Shown one piece after another: positions 5,272 to 5,780 of a stretch of 5,780 nucleotides of DNA. The notes under the pieces are model-generated. The model saw only the letters and a program-made list of their open reading frames with translations, searched no databases and was not told where the DNA came from. Numbering within the stretch: the first letter of the stretch is position 1; the number at the start of each line of letters is the position of its first letter. A program made the translations under genes and the position numbers. The DNA comes from Anaerolineales bacterium (lineage in GTDB: Bacteria; Chloroflexota; Anaerolineae; Anaerolineales; UBA4823). Location: the NCBI GenBank assembly GCA_026415275.1, contig JAOAHK010000187.1, positions 1 to 5,780 on the forward strand, in the 5' to 3' direction.

Positions 5272-5780
5272 ATGACGCAAAGCAAGCTGCTTCCGCCTAC
5301 TCCTTCGTCAACCCGCCTCGACCTTTTCTTAATCGCGCCCTTCTACGGGGCATTGAGCTTGCTGTGTATGTTTTTGTTAGGGAAGATCGTCGTCTGGCAA
5401 GTGATTTCCCTTTCTCCATCTTCTTTACCTTTGACGCGGCCAAGCCTCATCGGCAGCCTTCCCTTCTTCTCTGAGTTTCTGTTGATTGGCATCCTTGCCC
5501 TCACTCTTCAGCAAAGTCTCAGGGCAATCCATCTCTCCACGAAAAATAGCTTGCGCGGCGGTTTTTTGGGGGCTTGCCTGGTCGTCATCTTTGCGGTTGC
5601 CTACCTGTGGCAATTTTCACGCTCTTTAGCTTTGTGGGGGTTGTTGATCGGGTTTTTGGCAGCCTTCGGCGGAGCGCTCGTTGCCACTGCCAGGCTCACC
5701 TCTCTTTGGGAAGAGAATCTGCCCCCAGCGGCGGAAACCGAGCGGCGGGTTCTGGAACAGCACAGCGCTTATTTAGGGAG
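5272..5780 (+). CDS. Multi-pass membrane protein of unknown function (partial, 3' end outside window)
   Basis: Reading from ATG 5272 gives 169 codons without a stop to the window edge. Four hydrophobic segments are evident (about 17-37, 59-80, 97-114 and 119-141). They are followed by a charged, probably cytoplasmic stretch rich in Glu and Arg (EENLPPAAETERRVLEQHSAY, 147-167) that looks like the linker into another domain. An in-frame TAA at 5263-5265 rules out a longer start. A weak AAGAGA ribosome site precedes the ATG and a TATAAT promoter lies upstream. I do not recognise a family. Four N-terminal helices followed by a cytoplasmic region, next to a divergent LCP gene, would fit a membrane glycosyl- or sugar-phosphate transferase or a sensor protein. 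That is a guess, because the diagnostic part is off the edge. Confidence 0.75.
   Translation, partial: MTQSKLLPPTPSSTRLDLFLIAPFYGALSLLCMFLLGKIVVWQVISLSPSSLPLTRPSLIGSLPFFSEFLLIGILALTLQQSLRAIHLSTKNSLRGGFLGACLVVIFAVAYLWQFSRSLALWGLLIGFLAAFGGALVATARLTSLWEENLPPAAETERRVLEQHSAYLG

Noticed and set aside
1..5780. tRNA, CRISPR array, insertion sequence or prophage signals
   Set aside because: No clover-leaf sequences, spaced direct repeats, transposase motifs or terminal inverted repeats were seen; gene style is even across the window.

Overview
The window is a compact bacterial chromosomal segment of roughly mid-50s %GC (judged by eye) with eight protein-coding genes, two of them cut by the window edges. 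No RNA genes, insertion sequences or CRISPR arrays were seen. The best taxonomic guess is Chloroflexota, probably an Anaerolineae-like lineage. The basis is the Roadblock/V4R gene pair, a soluble dolichol-phosphate-mannose-synthase-type GT2, and an LCP protein with an unusual 'GLAEAIRVVRVDF...FPRDLWVEIP' core, all without outer-membrane biogenesis genes. This is inference from protein style, not a database match.

Layout: (1) Positions 1-1246, minus strand: a PadR-family regulator followed 39 bp later by an MFS drug-efflux-type transporter that runs off the left edge. Both are driven by a near-consensus sigma-70 promoter (TTGACC-17-TATAAT) whose short leader is packed with AT-rich repeats, probably the operator. 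(2) Positions 1352-3264, plus strand: a TTGACA-17-TACATT promoter with an extended -10 TG, then a Roadblock/LC7 protein, a V4R-domain protein 10 bp later, and a polyprenol-phosphate-mannose-synthase-like glycosyltransferase 63 bp after that. (3) Positions 3228-5222, minus strand: an LCP (LytR-CpsA-Psr) envelope protein whose stop codon overlaps the start of rsmA (16S rRNA dimethyltransferase) as ATGA. The rsmA 3' end overlaps the convergent glycosyltransferase by 37 bp. (4) Positions 5211-5780, plus strand: a divergent multi-pass membrane protein cut by the right edge. Its -10 box shares a perfect dyad with the -10-like box of the LCP operon.

Functionally there is a regulator-plus-pump resistance unit on the left, a small signalling or scaffold pair (Roadblock + V4R) next to lipid-linked mannose synthesis in the middle, and envelope glycopolymer attachment plus ribosome maturation on the right. 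The most interesting element is the Roadblock-V4R pair. These are bacterial relatives of the two fold classes that build the core of the eukaryotic TRAPP vesicle-tethering complex, encoded here as a tight operon with no MglA-type GTPase in view.
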